Assembly: GCF_943734655.1 (NCBI RefSeq)
Contig: NC_071354.1
Span: 7,162,001-7,226,000 of the forward strand
Length of the DNA stretch: 64,000 nucleotides
Direction: 5' to 3'
Source of the DNA: Sabethes cyaneus
Taxonomy: Eukaryota; Arthropoda; Insecta; Diptera; Culicidae
Shown here: positions 23,376-35,170 of the stretch, piece after piece
Numbering within the stretch: position 1 is the stretch's first letter
How the letters are laid out: each line of letters begins with the position of its first letter
The notes under the pieces: generated by a model
What the model saw: the letters and a program-made list of their open reading frames with translations, nothing else
Database searches by the model: none
Told to the model about the DNA's origin: nothing
Made by a program: the position numbers and the translations under genes

Positions 23376-25622
23376 TCTTCTTCTATATATATAAAAATGA
23401 AATGCTGTTCGTGTTTCCGGTATAGACTCGCAAACCGCTCGACGGATTTTGATGAAACTTGGCATATACATTGCGTATGATGTGAGGAATGTTGTTAGCA
23501 TGGTTTTGTTCAATTTTTGTATGTGGAAGTTTTCAAAATTTCGAAAATACTGCATATGGAACAAACTTCATTTCAATCTCATACATTCACTACTGTCGAA
23601 AAATCAAAAACATCAAAGCAATCTCATGTCAACACCAATTAATTTGTTGAATTTTACAAACCTAAAATCAAAGCTTTTGCAGCATTGTCTGTATTCTTCT
23701 TATTCTTATTCTTATTAATACCAACACAGCCACAATAAAGGATTCCTGGAAATAATTTTAATTATTTCTACTCATAGAAATATTTTAAATTATTTTCTTG
23801 TCTGTATTGACATTTGTAATATATCTGAGATATATTATAAATGTTAAATCGGCCAGGCCAACTGTGAAGTATTACCGCAAAGACGATTGTATAAAATGAA
23901 TCTTGTGTGAATAAATTATTCAAACACAGATGGATTTCCAAATCAACAGGGGAAGAAGAAACGGGGACGTCTCGTACCAACCGCTTCTGATTATTTGTAA
24001 TATAATTTTCGTTGGGAGTACTTAGCTAGTAAAGTTTATATAATACTCCGACCCTCGGGGATGGGACATGTACATTTCCTTACTTGCCCTTGGTTAAAAC
24101 CTAGGTTATAGCGCCTTTATTCGCTCAGCTTTTGCAGCATTGTCTGTATTTTACAAAACTTAACATAACATTTTAAATCTATGCCACCAAAAAGGACTAA
24201 TCTTGGTAAATAAACAAGGGAAACAGAACGTAGAGGATTAAGAGAAGAGCTGAAAGTGTTGAGCAGCGAGCGGAGAGAAACGAAGGAAACGGTATAGACT
24301 CACAAACCGCTCGACGGATTTTGATGAAACTTGGCATACGCATTACGTCTTATGTGAGGAATGTTGTTAGCATGATTTGATACCCCTCCTCCTCTAGAAG
24401 GGGGGGCTCCCATACAAATGAAACATAAATTTCTGCATAACTCGGGAACTAATCAAGCAAATGGCATCAAATTTGGCATGTGAAGGTTTTTGGAGGCAGA
24501 AACTTTGTCTATGGTAGATTGAGACCCCTCTGTCTTTTAAGAGGGGGAGGGGGGGCTCCCATACAAATGAAACACAAATTTCTGCATAACTCGACTGTTA
24601 AACAAGCAAATGGCACCAAATTTGACATGTGGGGCTTTCTAGAGACAGGATTTTTTTTCTATGGTGGATTGAGATCGCTCCCCTTTTAGACTGTTAATCA
24701 AGCAAATGGAACCAAATTTAACATGTGAGGGTTTCTAGAGACAGGATTTTTTTTAAGGCGGATTAAGACCCCTCTCCCCTCTGGAAGGGGGGGATCTCAT
24801 ACAAATGAAACACAAATTTCTGCATACCTCGACTGTTTATCAAGCAAATGGAACCGAATGTGGCATATGGGGGTTTTTGGACGCAAGTTTGTTTTCTACG
24901 ATAGTTTGTGACCCCTTCCCCCTCTGGAAGGGGGAGGGGGGTGGCTCTCATACAAATTAAACAGAAATTTTTGCATAATTCAAAAAGTAATCGAGTTCAA
25001 GAAATTTTAGATTCTTCCATAAAACATTAGTCAATAACAATACCACCAAAAACTAGATGATTCCGTCCATACGAAAAGATAGAATAAACTTGGAACAAAA
25101 TTGTGAGAAAAGGTAATAATTATTTTAAAAACCAAATTGAAGAAAAAATACATTGTTGAAATGTAAATATAAAGAAAAAAATGTTGAGATTACTCTAAGT
25201 CTATGGTTTCTGACCAGTTTTCAACTGTTTTCAAACGAACTTCACTGATATTTATTGCGATTTTGACAGCCTCGCTATATTAAGGGTTAGTAATAAAACT
25301 AAAATTGCTACGTGGTTTCACTTTCGTAGCACTTTCGTGCAACATAAGAACCATTGAACTAATAATGTAAAGTATATACTGGACACTATCACTTATTGTT
25401 CTTACAAAATAAAATTTTATTTTGTAAGAACAATAAGTGATAGTGTCCAGTATATACTTTACATTATTAGTTGCTACGTGGTCTCAGAAATTTGCGGTAT
25501 GATTTAGGAATATCTTGGTTTGTCAAAAAAAAGCTGTTGGTTGCAAGATTACAATTACCTTCAGCATTATGCATCTACCCCCTTTTTAGAATGACGCAGC
25601 AACACGCGCCGGGTCCTCTAGT
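23376..25622 (+). mobile_element. Non-autonomous Helitron-like element
   Basis: The 5' end TCTTCTTCTATATATATAAA is preceded by A; the 3' end CGCCGGGTCCTCTAGT carries the CTAGT terminus expected of Helitrons. The 5' block TATAGACTCGCAAACCGCTC is repeated near 24294. Four to five diverged units containing CATACAAATGAAACACAAAT and C/G-rich runs lie at 24390-24970. Two direct copies of GCTTTTGCAGCATTGTCTGT (23674 and 24129) bracket about 430 bp. It also holds the perfect palindrome at 25357-25472. No Rep/helicase coding sequence. Confidence 0.55.
25357..25472. repeat. Perfect 116 bp palindrome, no spacer
   Basis: 58 bp arms meet at 25414/25415 (AAAATAAAA then TTTTATTTT) and pair without mismatch. 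The block lies between two direct copies of TTGCTACGTGGT (25305-25316 and 25471-25482). Confidence 0.95.
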
Positions 25623-25634
25623 ATACTAATATGA

Positions 25635-25740
25635 TATCGATCGACTGTATCGTATGCTGCTTTGAAGTCAATGAAGATGTGATGCGTGGGCACGTTGTAC
25701 TCCCGACATTTCTGCCAAATCTATTGCATGGCAAAAATTT
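25635..25740 (-). pseudogene. LINE RT fragment
   Basis: The minus strand reads QKCREYNVPTHHIFIDFKAA and YDTVDR, the first conserved RT block of LINE family A. It is adjacent to, and inverted relative to, the LINE at 25910-27527, which has its own decayed copy of the same block at about 26410-26490. Confidence 0.7.
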
Positions 25741-25909
25741 AGTCGGTAGTGGTAATGCTGGTGTACGATTTAAGGACCTGTTTGGTTACGTGCCCGTCGC
25801 GCAACAGGTAGGGGAAATCCGAAATATCGTTGTAAGAAAAAAATCACGAGAAGTGGTAACCTTTGGTTATTTATTTTGTATAAAATTAGCTCCGCCAATT
25901 TAGTATGCT

Positions 25910-27527
25910 TATATCAATCTGCTGGTGAACCAAACTCGGAAGGGCTACACACCGAAACCTGACATGTGTAGGGACGAGGGAGGGAATCGAATCACAAACG
26001 AGCGCGAGATCCAAGTCCAAGTCACCTGAGCGCGAGTCCAAGCACCTGCTCTCCAAGAAGTCAATCGAGAAAGCGGGCTGCTGAAGACCAATAAAGCTGC
26101 TGGGAACGACCGCCTACCGGCAAAGCTTTATAAACATGGCGGAGAAACGCTAGCAAAGGTCCTACCTACACTGGGTTATTCCGAGGATTTGAGAGAAGGA
26201 AAAGCTACCGGAGGAATGGATGGAAGGAGTGGTTTGTCCCATCTACAAATTACGCTGATATTACGCTGGTAAACGCCGCCTACAAGGTACTCTCCCATAT
26301 CCTGTTACGCCGGCTGTCACCGATAGCACAAGGTTTCGTAGAGAATTATCAGGCGGGTTTCATGAGGGCTCGCGCAACTGCGGACCAAATTGTTACTATC
26401 CGACAGAGCTTGCAGAAATGTCGGGAGTACAACGTGCCCTGGCATCACATATTTATTGATTTCAAAGCAGCATACGATACAGTCGATCGAGACAAGCTAC
26501 GGACCGGAGCTCCGGTTTTCCGGACAACTTGACGCGACTGTTCAGAGCTACATTGGATCGAGTGATGTGTTTCATACGAATCTCTGGGACACTCTCGAGT
26601 CCCTTCGAGACGCGGCGAGGATTGAGACAAGGTGACGGTCTATCCTGCATGCTGTTCAACATCGCTCTTGAGGGGGTGATCCGACGAGCGGGCCTCGAAA
26701 CGAGAGGCATGATTTATACCAAGGGTAGTCAACTTCTAGCCTGGAACTTTGCGACGGCGGAGGTAATCTACGCCAGACTGAAAGCGGAGTCTAGGAGAAT
26801 TGGGCTAAAAATAAATGCGTCGAAGACTAAATACATGAAAGGAACAGGCTCAAAGGAAACAAACGCGCGCCTCCCACGGACGGTAACCGTCGACGGCGAC
26901 GAACTAGAAGTGGTAGAGGAGTTCGTGTATTTGGGATCGCTGGTGACCGCGGACCCAAAACACTAGTAAGGAGCTCCAGTGGCATATCCAAGCGGGAAAT
27001 CGGGCCTACTTTGCCTTTCGTAAAACGCTACGATCAGCAAGCGTACGCCGTCGCACGAAGCTAACAATGTATAAAACTCTTATTAGACCGGTAGTTCTTT
27101 ATGGACTTGAAGCCGTGACGCCGCTCACTGCTGCTGTGTTCGAGCGGAAAGTGCTGCGAACGATATTTGGCGGAGTACAAACTGAAAGCGGAGAGTGGCG
27201 GAGGCGTATGAATCACGAGCTACTGGCACTGCTTGGGGAGACTCCCATCGTACATCTGGCGAAAGTTAGTAGGCTACAGTGGGCCGGACACGTCGTAAGG
27301 ATGCCGGACGACAGTGCAACGAAAATAGTCCTCTTCAACAACCCCACCGGCACCAGGAACAGGGAGCCCAACGTGCACGATGGCTCGACCAGGTCGAAAG
27401 CGATTGGCGACTTCTGAGACGACTAGGAAATTGGCGGCGAGTGGCCCATGACCGAGTTGAATGGAGACGAGTGCTCGAAACAGCACGAGCCACCCCGGCT
27501 CTAAGCTGCTAAAGAAGAAGAAGAGAA
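25910..27527 (+). pseudogene. LINE family A, RT and C-terminus, FADD box deleted
   Basis: A broken 5' part (RDEGGNRITNEREIQ near 25975; KEKLPEEWMEGVVCPIYK near 26200) is followed by an open RT stretch 26529-26966: RGLRQGDGLSCMLFNIALEG, RRAGLETRGMIYTKGSQLLA, then directly NFATAEVIYARL, KINASKTKYM and EEFVYLGSLVTAD. The FADDIDII segment that should follow SQLL is absent, so the RT lacks its catalytic aspartates. The C-terminus continues at 27067-27417 (LYKTLIRPVVLYG-like, RRMNHELLALLGE, RLQWAGHVVRMPD) and in another frame at 27390-27506 (WRRVAHDRVEWRRVLETA). It ends in a short AAG repeat (27511-27525), typical of LINE 3' tails. Confidence 0.85.
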
Positions 27528-30306
27528 ATTTCAATCTGCTCGTAATTTCCCGATTAAAACTTTCTCAATAATCTGCAAGAGAAACGGTTGCGCGATTGAC
27601 TGGGTGAGTGATATTCCTCCACGTCTGGCGTTTTACGTCTGAGACGGAGGGGTAACTCTCTCGGGAAGGCCTTTTCTAATACAATCAGAAGATTTCTCTA
27701 CATGTGTGATAACACTCCACGTCCATGGACGAAGGGGCCACCCCTACAGGATTGCTCACAGATATCATGATGAATACAACCAAAGTATTCAAAGTCATAG
27801 GGTATTATCCCATAAATAATGGGTGGCAGGATAAAAGATTGTTAAAAAATGGAAATCATTTAAATGGGCCTGAGAGATTTCAGGCTAAAATTTGACGTTC
27901 AAAAACAACCGCTGTCGGAAAAAATGGTTGTTTTTGTAACGAGCGAGGCACGAAGGCAAACGATGCTGAATTGCCATACGAAACGACACTTAGTATGCAC
28001 CGATTAATCTATTTAATGAAAAAAGTCCTCTCTTATGTTAGAAAACCAGCTTTTTGTAAAACGAATTGGCCATAGATTTTACGGACAGCTAGAAAGCTGT
28101 ATTGGTCAGTTAAAACCAAGGATTTCAGAGCAATTCTAACTCAACTAGTAAAACGGTTTGACTCGACTTGAGAACGGCGTGGTACCCAACACATCAAGAA
28201 AATTTCATTTCAATCAGAAATAGTCGAGAGTCCAAAATGGCCTTATTTTCAGCGTTTTGAGCTGGAATTGCAGGTTTGCTTTGTCTCAACCGGATCAATT
28301 AGGTATTTTAATTTTCCCAAAAAAGTGGATTTTTTATCCCATTTTATAGCTTCTCGTTTTCTAAATCAAGCAGTACTTTTTTAAATTTCAATTAAGTCAA
28401 TATTTGATGGTAAAATTAATAAAAATAAAATATTGAACGAATTGCTGTTTGACAGCTATCAACCAAACCGATTGATTGACATGATGTCAGAAGTTCCTTC
28501 TCTCCCCTCTATTTTTCTGATAGAGCTCTTCACTTCGACTTGTTTGACGACTTATAAATAAATAATAAAAAATTTTGACCGAGCTTTTGACAGCTTTCAT
28601 ATCGCCCGATGACCGTAGTGTATCTGTTCACTGTAAAGTTTTTACCATTATAACAAGGCTTTTTTGCAGCAAACAAACAAAATATTCCTTTACATTTCTA
28701 CGATACCTAGTTATTAATTTTCATACCATCGAAATTTCTAATGCTGGGGAAAAAAGACAATTACTTTTACGCAGTCGACAGCCTACTAAGTTTTATACCA
28801 GCAACAGCCTCAGTTATTTTCATTTCAAATTTAGATATGAAGCACAATTCAGGGTTGCAAGCGAAGTAAACTTTCCACCCAAAATGCTCAAATATTTTAT
28901 TACTAGATTTGAAAAATACTACTAAAAGTTTTGAACGGTTTTTACCACAAAACAAGTTCCCGTAACCGTAGGTATAAACAACATTTAAGAAGAGTTAGAA
29001 AAAAATCTCTTACACTACTGAGACTAAATAGTGGTGTTCTTTTTCAGAACAATTATAGAATTGAATAATTAACAAATGTGCTAGGACTGAATAAATTTGA
29101 TACGACAGCATCCAGTAGTGATACATTTAGCATGGTTTGATTTTTAGAACTAATACTAATATTCGTAGACTAAATTTTGGACAGGACCTGTCAAGTTGAA
29201 TTGGCTTTCAATTGAACATGCTTAGTGTTCGTAAAGTTTGTAACTGTATAAATAAGTTTTCGACAGATATACCAAAAAAATATACAACATCATGTTTCCA
29301 TGGTTACTTACATTGTCTATCTTCCATAAACAAACTGCAAATACTATAATAAAAAAAAATACATTTCAATAGAATGCTATCGTAAAAAGATTCGGAAGGG
29401 TAGTGTAAACCCAACATAAAATTTTCTTTTATTCAATTCTCGTTTCGGGTTAGTTCGAGTTAGTTAATTCGATTGAGGCGCTCCAAAAAAACTTCAGACA
29501 AAATAAAAAACAAAACGAATTCAGCTGATATGTTCTGTCTTGGACCAAAATATAAATTTTTAGTAAGATGTTGTGTCACTAACAATAAGCAACTCGTTGC
29601 CGGTAGATTCCCCAACTGACCAGGGTACACCTTTGGACTGCACTCGATGGCTTTCTGCAGTTGCTTCCGCCTAGCCACATGTTGCATGTTGTTTACAAAG
29701 GAAACAAAAACCAAACTAATTATTCCTCTTGTTTTGCATTTTGTATCTTGTATCTTGTTCGCCGATATGCTCTCGTGCCTCAATCCCTCGCCTCTCGAAC
29801 CCGACTGTTTACCAACCAACGACCGCACGAAACTTGACCATCCCCAGGCTAGAAAATCTAGAAGGCGACCAAACCGACGAAAACCCACCGCCTGCTAGGA
29901 TGTGCTAGGAGTTCGAGACTTCGAGCGAGAGAAAATGTCGACCAAATATTTAGTACCTATTAGAGTATTACTAATGTGTAAATAAGCTAGGAAGTTACAC
30001 GCAGATGTAAAAAAATATTGTAAACAGCATTCAATTTTAGTGTTAAATAAGTTAGTCACATGGCATATCATTACGTTTTGCGCTAAATATTAACTTTTTG
30101 CTTTCTTTTTTTTTTTTGATTTACCGTGCTTTTTGCTCTAACCCTGAAACTCACCTATACAATCCAAACCACAGCGTGCAAAAAGAGGACATTCTCACCC
30201 GATCAGTAGAGCAAACTTCCTGGCACCCGTGAAACGTCAATTTGGCAGGCAGCCAGCCCTCAAATGGAGCGAAACAAAAATCATTCTTTCTCGTTCTTTT
30301 CCGCAG
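27528..30306 (+). other. Strn-Mlck: Intron DNA before the large last exon
   Basis: AT-rich, with no recognised coding block. Open stretches at 28575-28925 and 29460-29888 have no family motifs or splice partners. The last 20 bp (TTTCTCGTTCTTTTCCGCAG) form a strong 3' splice site for the exon at 30307. Confidence 0.6.
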
Positions 30307-31865
30307 GCGACGAAGAACCGTTGCTCCTGTCGCCATCCTCATCGACTTCGTGTTGCTCGTCATCGTCACCATTATCATCGGAAGTGAGCGCTACTAATCT
30401 CGTTCTGGCATCGAGCAGCGAAAGTATCATGGCCTCCTCCCCGCCTGACCCTGCACCCATGCGTCCCGCACTAGTGCCATTAGAGATAGTTCCTAACACG
30501 ACCACCACTGGCACGTCGATCAGCAACATTGGCACGACCACCAACGGCAGTAGTAGTTGCGAACCTCCCAGTAATCTCACCAGTAGTGACATCCATGCTA
30601 ACAACAGTAATAGTAATAGTAATAGCAATAGTAGCAATAACTTCGATTCGAGATTGTCACCTCATCTGCATCAGCAAGGAGTGTCACAACCACCGTCACC
30701 ATCTGACCATTCTCGTTCATCTTTCTCAGATCATTCTGCGGCGCCTGAACAGACTGCTCTACCAGCCCCCGCGGTGGAGGTGGCTAAGCCGGCTAAAGTA
30801 AAGGTATGTGATGAGTTACGAAAGCTATCCGATTTACTAAAATTATCTACCATCAACAACACCACGCAAAACAAGGAGGAACCCTTGTCCAAACCCAACC
30901 CCACAACCCCACAGAACACCACCAACGACACTACACTGAACAATGGATCGACGATCGCTAGCCCCGCGGTGCCTACCACTCCCCTGAGCCCAACCACTCT
31001 CGGCACAGCCGATCTAGACACGGAACTCGAGAGTCTCAAGTCGAAGGTAAAGGTCATCCGAACGGGCAAAATCAAACAACCGGAATTCCTGGCAAACGAC
31101 GACTTCAAGCTGCCAACCTTCAAGTTTCTACCCAAGTCGATCAGTCTGTGCAACGACGACTCAGTATTCAAAGAAAACTACACCAAATTCTGTGATCGAA
31201 ACGCAATTCAAAAACCTTTTCATCTGCAAGCAGCCTCGGCAGCGTCGTCGGAAGTGACCTCCTCGGTTACAACCACCCAGCAAGTTTCGGACGGTCCCAA
31301 CAAGCTGATCGTAACCAAAACCACCAAGAGTAGCAAAACTTCAGCGGATGGAACGAAAACCGTCACCATTCGAAAGACGATCGTCAAGCAGAAGAAGATC
31401 AGCGAAGAGCCACAAGAGGAGAAACCGATGCTGAAATCGCCACAACCCTCGTTGGACCGATCGGCTTCGATCAAGCGAACCAAGTTCCGCGTCAATCAGA
31501 TGAGCAGCCGGGACGTCCCGGTAGCGATCAACAGCGTCGCGAAACGTTATCTCGAACAGAATCACCTAATCGCCGCCACCGAATCGACCTACCCAGTGCC
31601 CAAGTCGGACCAGCTGGTGAAGAAGTTCCACAAAGATCACCACCAGCAACAGCAGCAGCAGCAGCTGAATGTAGAAACAACCAACAATCTGAAAAACACG
31701 CTGAAAATTCGAAGCCTCTCGGTGGACTGGGATGCTGTGGAAGCGGTTGAGAATCGATCGATGAAATCGATCAACACCTTCCTGAAACGTACGACGGCCA
31801 CCTCCAGTGCGAATTCGGCCGTTAAACAGATCCAACAGCAGCTCGAAGCCAGTATTCACAAGTGA
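30307..31865 (+). CDS. Strn-Mlck: Large 3' terminal exon of the kinase gene (copy 1)
   Basis: The exon enters in phase 1 with (G)DEEPLLLSPSS, which fits exon e (phase-1 end) in frame. It encodes 518 residues plus the split glycine and stops TGA at 31863. Composition: Ser/Thr/Pro/Asn-rich first third with an NS repeat (about residues 100-113), a more structured middle (KVCDELRKLSDLLKLS; ELESLKSKVKVIRTGKIK; DDFKLPTFKFLPKSISLCND), a basic segment (SADGTKTVTIRKTIVKQKK), a short poly-Q, and a conserved-looking end (IRSLSVDWDAVEAVENRSMK). No Ig, Fn3 or kinase fold is visible; it is mostly disordered. Linkage to the kinase exons is inferred from phase, strand and the lack of any other exon between; it could belong to a separate gene. 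An identical copy lies at 53952-55510. Confidence 0.7.
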
Positions 31866-32560
31866 AAAGGACCCCCCTCCCCTCCCCTCCCCGGACACCA
31901 TATTGGAAGGACGGATCGATCCTCTCTATCAGTTGTTTGTCAAAAATATAACGCCTCTCGCGCACGCGCACACACATACACGCATACGCTTAAATTCCAT
32001 TATCTACTGTTATTTAAACAATCGTTCATATTTAAGACCATTGTTCCTGTGTTTGTTTTTTGTTACCCATCCCCATCCATCCGATCCTTTAATAATCTAT
32101 CGCGCACTATTTATGTGTTTTCGAACGATCAGCCAAACAAACTGTGTATGGTAGAACTGTAAGAGTGATATCCGCATTCTCTCTCCGGCGAAAGTCTCTA
32201 GTACTTTTTATGTTTCTGTCTGTTTGTTGAAGGTAAAGTTACTTCCCGAAAGAGTAGGAAGCGTAGTTACTTTTTCGATAGGTTATAGTGCTAGTCGTCA
32301 ATATTATCTACTAGCAATTAAGGTTAATAACGCTTGAATAGACATGCAAGCCAATCTCTTTGAATCGTTAAAGCACGTTGCAAGCAAGCACAATGACGAA
32401 GCTCATGTTAATGTTGAAGCTAAGTGAAAAAATAATAAACAAATAGTAGAAGAAGAAGTTAAAAAAACATTTTTTAGGACAGACAGCGTAGGTTAAACGT
32501 AGTTAAAATGTATATATTCAGAGTATCAGAACTTGAATAAAAGTTTTAAACTGTGATGGT
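31866..32560 (+). other. Strn-Mlck: 3' UTR of the large terminal exon
   Basis: Begins with a C-rich stretch (31869-31893) and a short CA/CG alternating tract (31960-31985). AATAAA hexamers occur at 32434-32439 and 32536-32541; the second, followed by T-rich then GTGATGGTGGTGTTT, is the better cleavage context. Confidence 0.6.
32536..32541 (+). terminator. Poly(A) signal AATAAA, large exon copy 1
   Basis: A canonical hexamer followed within about 20-35 bp by a GT-rich downstream element (GTGATGGTGGTGTTTTTC). Confidence 0.5.
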
Positions 32561-33715
32561 GGTGTTTTTCTTTACGATTAAGTTGAGAACAAAACGTTTG
32601 CGCTAATTTTTTTGTAGCTGCTGGACTGGTTATCCCCCAGATATGGTAAGTTTGCACCTGAATGACAATTTTCATAATCGATATGCACTCCTCAATCGGC
32701 CGAATTCCAGAGTTTGTAAACCACAATGACGCCATTGTCATTGTACCACAAGGATGAGTCTAATTTGGTTAATGACAGCACGCCAAGTCGGTTCAGAAAA
32801 AAAAACAAACAACCTTACGCGGCCAGAACCTGGAAAAACTAGCAATCTCTTCCAAAGGCACTGCTTTTGATAAATTTCTTAATTCATGGTCAGTGCTTAG
32901 AATTCTCATACTCAATTTATGCAATACGCATGAATTGATGCAATATACTGCTCATTCCTAAACATACTGCTCATACAAATGATAATAACGATTCGAGCGA
33001 ATCACTTGCGTTCATGTTCGTGTTGTTCGATAATATTGATTGAAATCAATTGTGAATCATTCATTCATTTTGAACTGCCGACAACGGCAAACGAAATTTC
33101 AATAAACATTAACATTGCTCCGAAGTTTTGATTAATTTCCTTTGGCCAGGTTGCGGTTGATTTTAAAAAGTCACATCAGTCAAGAGCAAAAAAATTGACT
33201 GACAGGCTTCCCGGATGAACCAAAAAGATTTGCGCAGATTCTCAGGGATTCCTCGCATTGAAATTCTGCATAAGATTTGTACAGAATGCCTTGCCTGTAT
33301 AACCAGGATTCTTGTATGAGAATCCAAAAGGCGAACCTCACGATCCCTATAACTCGGTAAAGGACTCCACTTAACTATGAAATAGGAATCCTAGGGATTC
33401 TGAAACACGAATCCAGTATGTGTTAGAAGGGGAGTCGAGCAATCATTGTCATTCATGAATAAATTGATTTGAAGGGTAGAAAATTGATATAGAGAAACAT
33501 TGTCCGCAACTCAGTAGTCATGTCCATCGGCAGACAGATAAAAGAATACTACCAGAGGTAAAACTGTATACGCTGATGCGTTTTATATACGATTTCATGC
33601 AGGACTGTCAATTGTTTCCAGCACTGATTTTATTAACGTCTTGTACATGATACATTTAGTTCTGGAGTAAAGCTTATCAGCCCTTGGGATGAAGTGACCA
33701 TTAGATCTTTTCTAG
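32561..33715. other. Unassigned intergenic DNA
   Basis: No coding block. Between 33235 and 33425 the words GGATTC and GAATCC recur several times on both strands, suggesting a small decayed inverted-repeat element, but ends cannot be set. Confidence 0.4.
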
Positions 33716-34063
33716 ATCAATGCGGAATGGCGGAGGCCAGATTGAAAGCGGAATCTAGAAGGATTAGACTAAACATAAATGCGCCCAAGACCAAATATAT
33801 GAAAGGAAGAGACTCAAAGGAGACAAACGCGCACCTCTCATAGACGGTAACCGTTAACGTCGACGAATTAGGAGCGATAGACGAGTTCGTGATTTACGAT
33901 AGTTGGTAACCGCGGACAACAACACTACTAAGGGGATCAAGCGGCGCATTCCAGCGGGAAATCTGGCCTACTTTGCTCTTCGCAAAACGTTACGATTAAG
34001 AAGCATGCGTCGCCGTACGAAGCTGATAATGTACAAAATCCTTATTAGATCGGTAGTTCCTAC
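33716..34063 (+). pseudogene. LINE family A fragment (5' half of a chimera)
   Basis: Reads ARLKAESRRIRLNINAPKTK and KGRDSKETNAHL, then remnants of VTVNVDELGAIDEFV and a final RTKLIMYKILIRSVV near 34013-34055. Frameshifts and stops occur. The family A sequence breaks off at about 34063 and a different LINE starts. Confidence 0.7.
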
Positions 34064-35170
34064 AGAGTTCCCACGCATCATTTGTTCGTTGACTTCAAAG
34101 TCGCATATGATACCATCGACCGGAAAGAGCTTTGAAAAATCATGGATGAGAACAGTTTCCCCAGGAAGCTCATCAAACTGATTAAATCTACGATGAATGG
34201 TACACAGTGCTGTGTTCGGATTTCGGGTGGATTATTAAGTTCATTCGAATCACACAGAGGGCTTCGTCAAGGTGATGGTCTTTCATGCCTGCTGTTCAAC
34301 ATAGCGCTACAAGGTGTCGAGCGGATATCAACACGCGGGGCACGACTTTCAACAATTTCTAGTCAATTCGTCTGCTTTGCCGATGACATGGATATTATCG
34401 GCAGAAGATCTGTGGCGGTGGCTGAACAGTACACCAGACTAAAGCGCGAAGCAGAAAAGATTGGGTTAAAGGTAAATACGTCTAAAACAAAGTACATGCT
34501 GGCCAGCGGAACCGAGGCCGAATGACACCGCTTGGGCAGTAGTATATTGATCGACGGCGATGAGTTTGAGGTAGTCGATGAATTTGTCCACCTTGGCTCA
34601 CTGGTAACGGCGGACAATGATACCAGCCGTGAGATTCGGAGACGTATTATCAGCGGAAGTTGTACTTACTATGGGCTTCACAAGCAATTTCGGTCGAGCA
34701 GACTAAGTCCCCGTACAAAGTGCACCCTGTACAAAACACTTATTAGACCGGTTGTTCTCTACGGGCATGAAACATGGATAATGCTCGAGGAGGACCTGCG
34801 AGTGCTCGGAGTTTTCGAACGACGAGTGCTAAGAACGATCTTCGGCGGCGTACAGGAGAACGGAGTATGGAGGCGGAGGATGAACCATGAACTCGCACAG
34901 CTCTATGGCGAACCCAGTATCCAGAAGGTGGCTAATGCTGGACGGATGCGATGGGCAGGGCATGTTGCAAGAATGCCGGACAACTACCCTGCAAAGATGG
35001 TGTTCGCCTCAAATCCGGTAGGAACAAGACGACCAGGAGCGCAACAAGCAAGATGGTTAGACCAGGTGGAGCGAGGTCTGGCGGAGAGTACTCTGTTGGG
35101 AATTGCTGATTTTCGGAAGAAGCACCTTCTGATAGCAGTTGTGTTGGTTATGACAAACAGCTTCAACTGA
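34064..35170 (+). pseudogene. LINE C fragment, RT with intact FADD box and C-terminus
   Basis: Starts within the first RT block (HHLFVDFKVAYDTIDRKEL, partly frame-shifted) and then is open from 34142: RGLRQGDGLSCLLFNIALQG, SQFVCFADDMDIIGR (catalytic box intact), KVNTSKTKYMLASG. A single TGA at 34523 interrupts before the next open part 34532-35170: DEFVHLGSLVTADNDTSREI, LYKTLIRPVVLYGHETW, RRMNHELAQLYGEP, MRWAGHVARMPDN, QARWLDQVERGL. Apart from the truncated 5' side and one stop, this is the best-preserved RT in the window. Confidence 0.85.

Noticed and set aside
23376..25622. Autonomous Helitron
   Set aside because: No Rep or helicase motifs in any frame; only the ends look Helitron-like.
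29460..29888. Minus-strand open frame of 142 codons
   Set aside because: No family motif, no splice partners and no poly(A) context. It overlaps another uninformative open frame on the plus strand and is best treated as chance.
30281..30637. Minus-strand open frame of 118 codons beginning with poly-leucine
   Set aside because: It is the antisense shadow of the Ser/Asn repeat in the large kinase-gene exon. The same applies to the minus frames at 30731-31171, 31220-31495 and 31566-31901 and to their copies.
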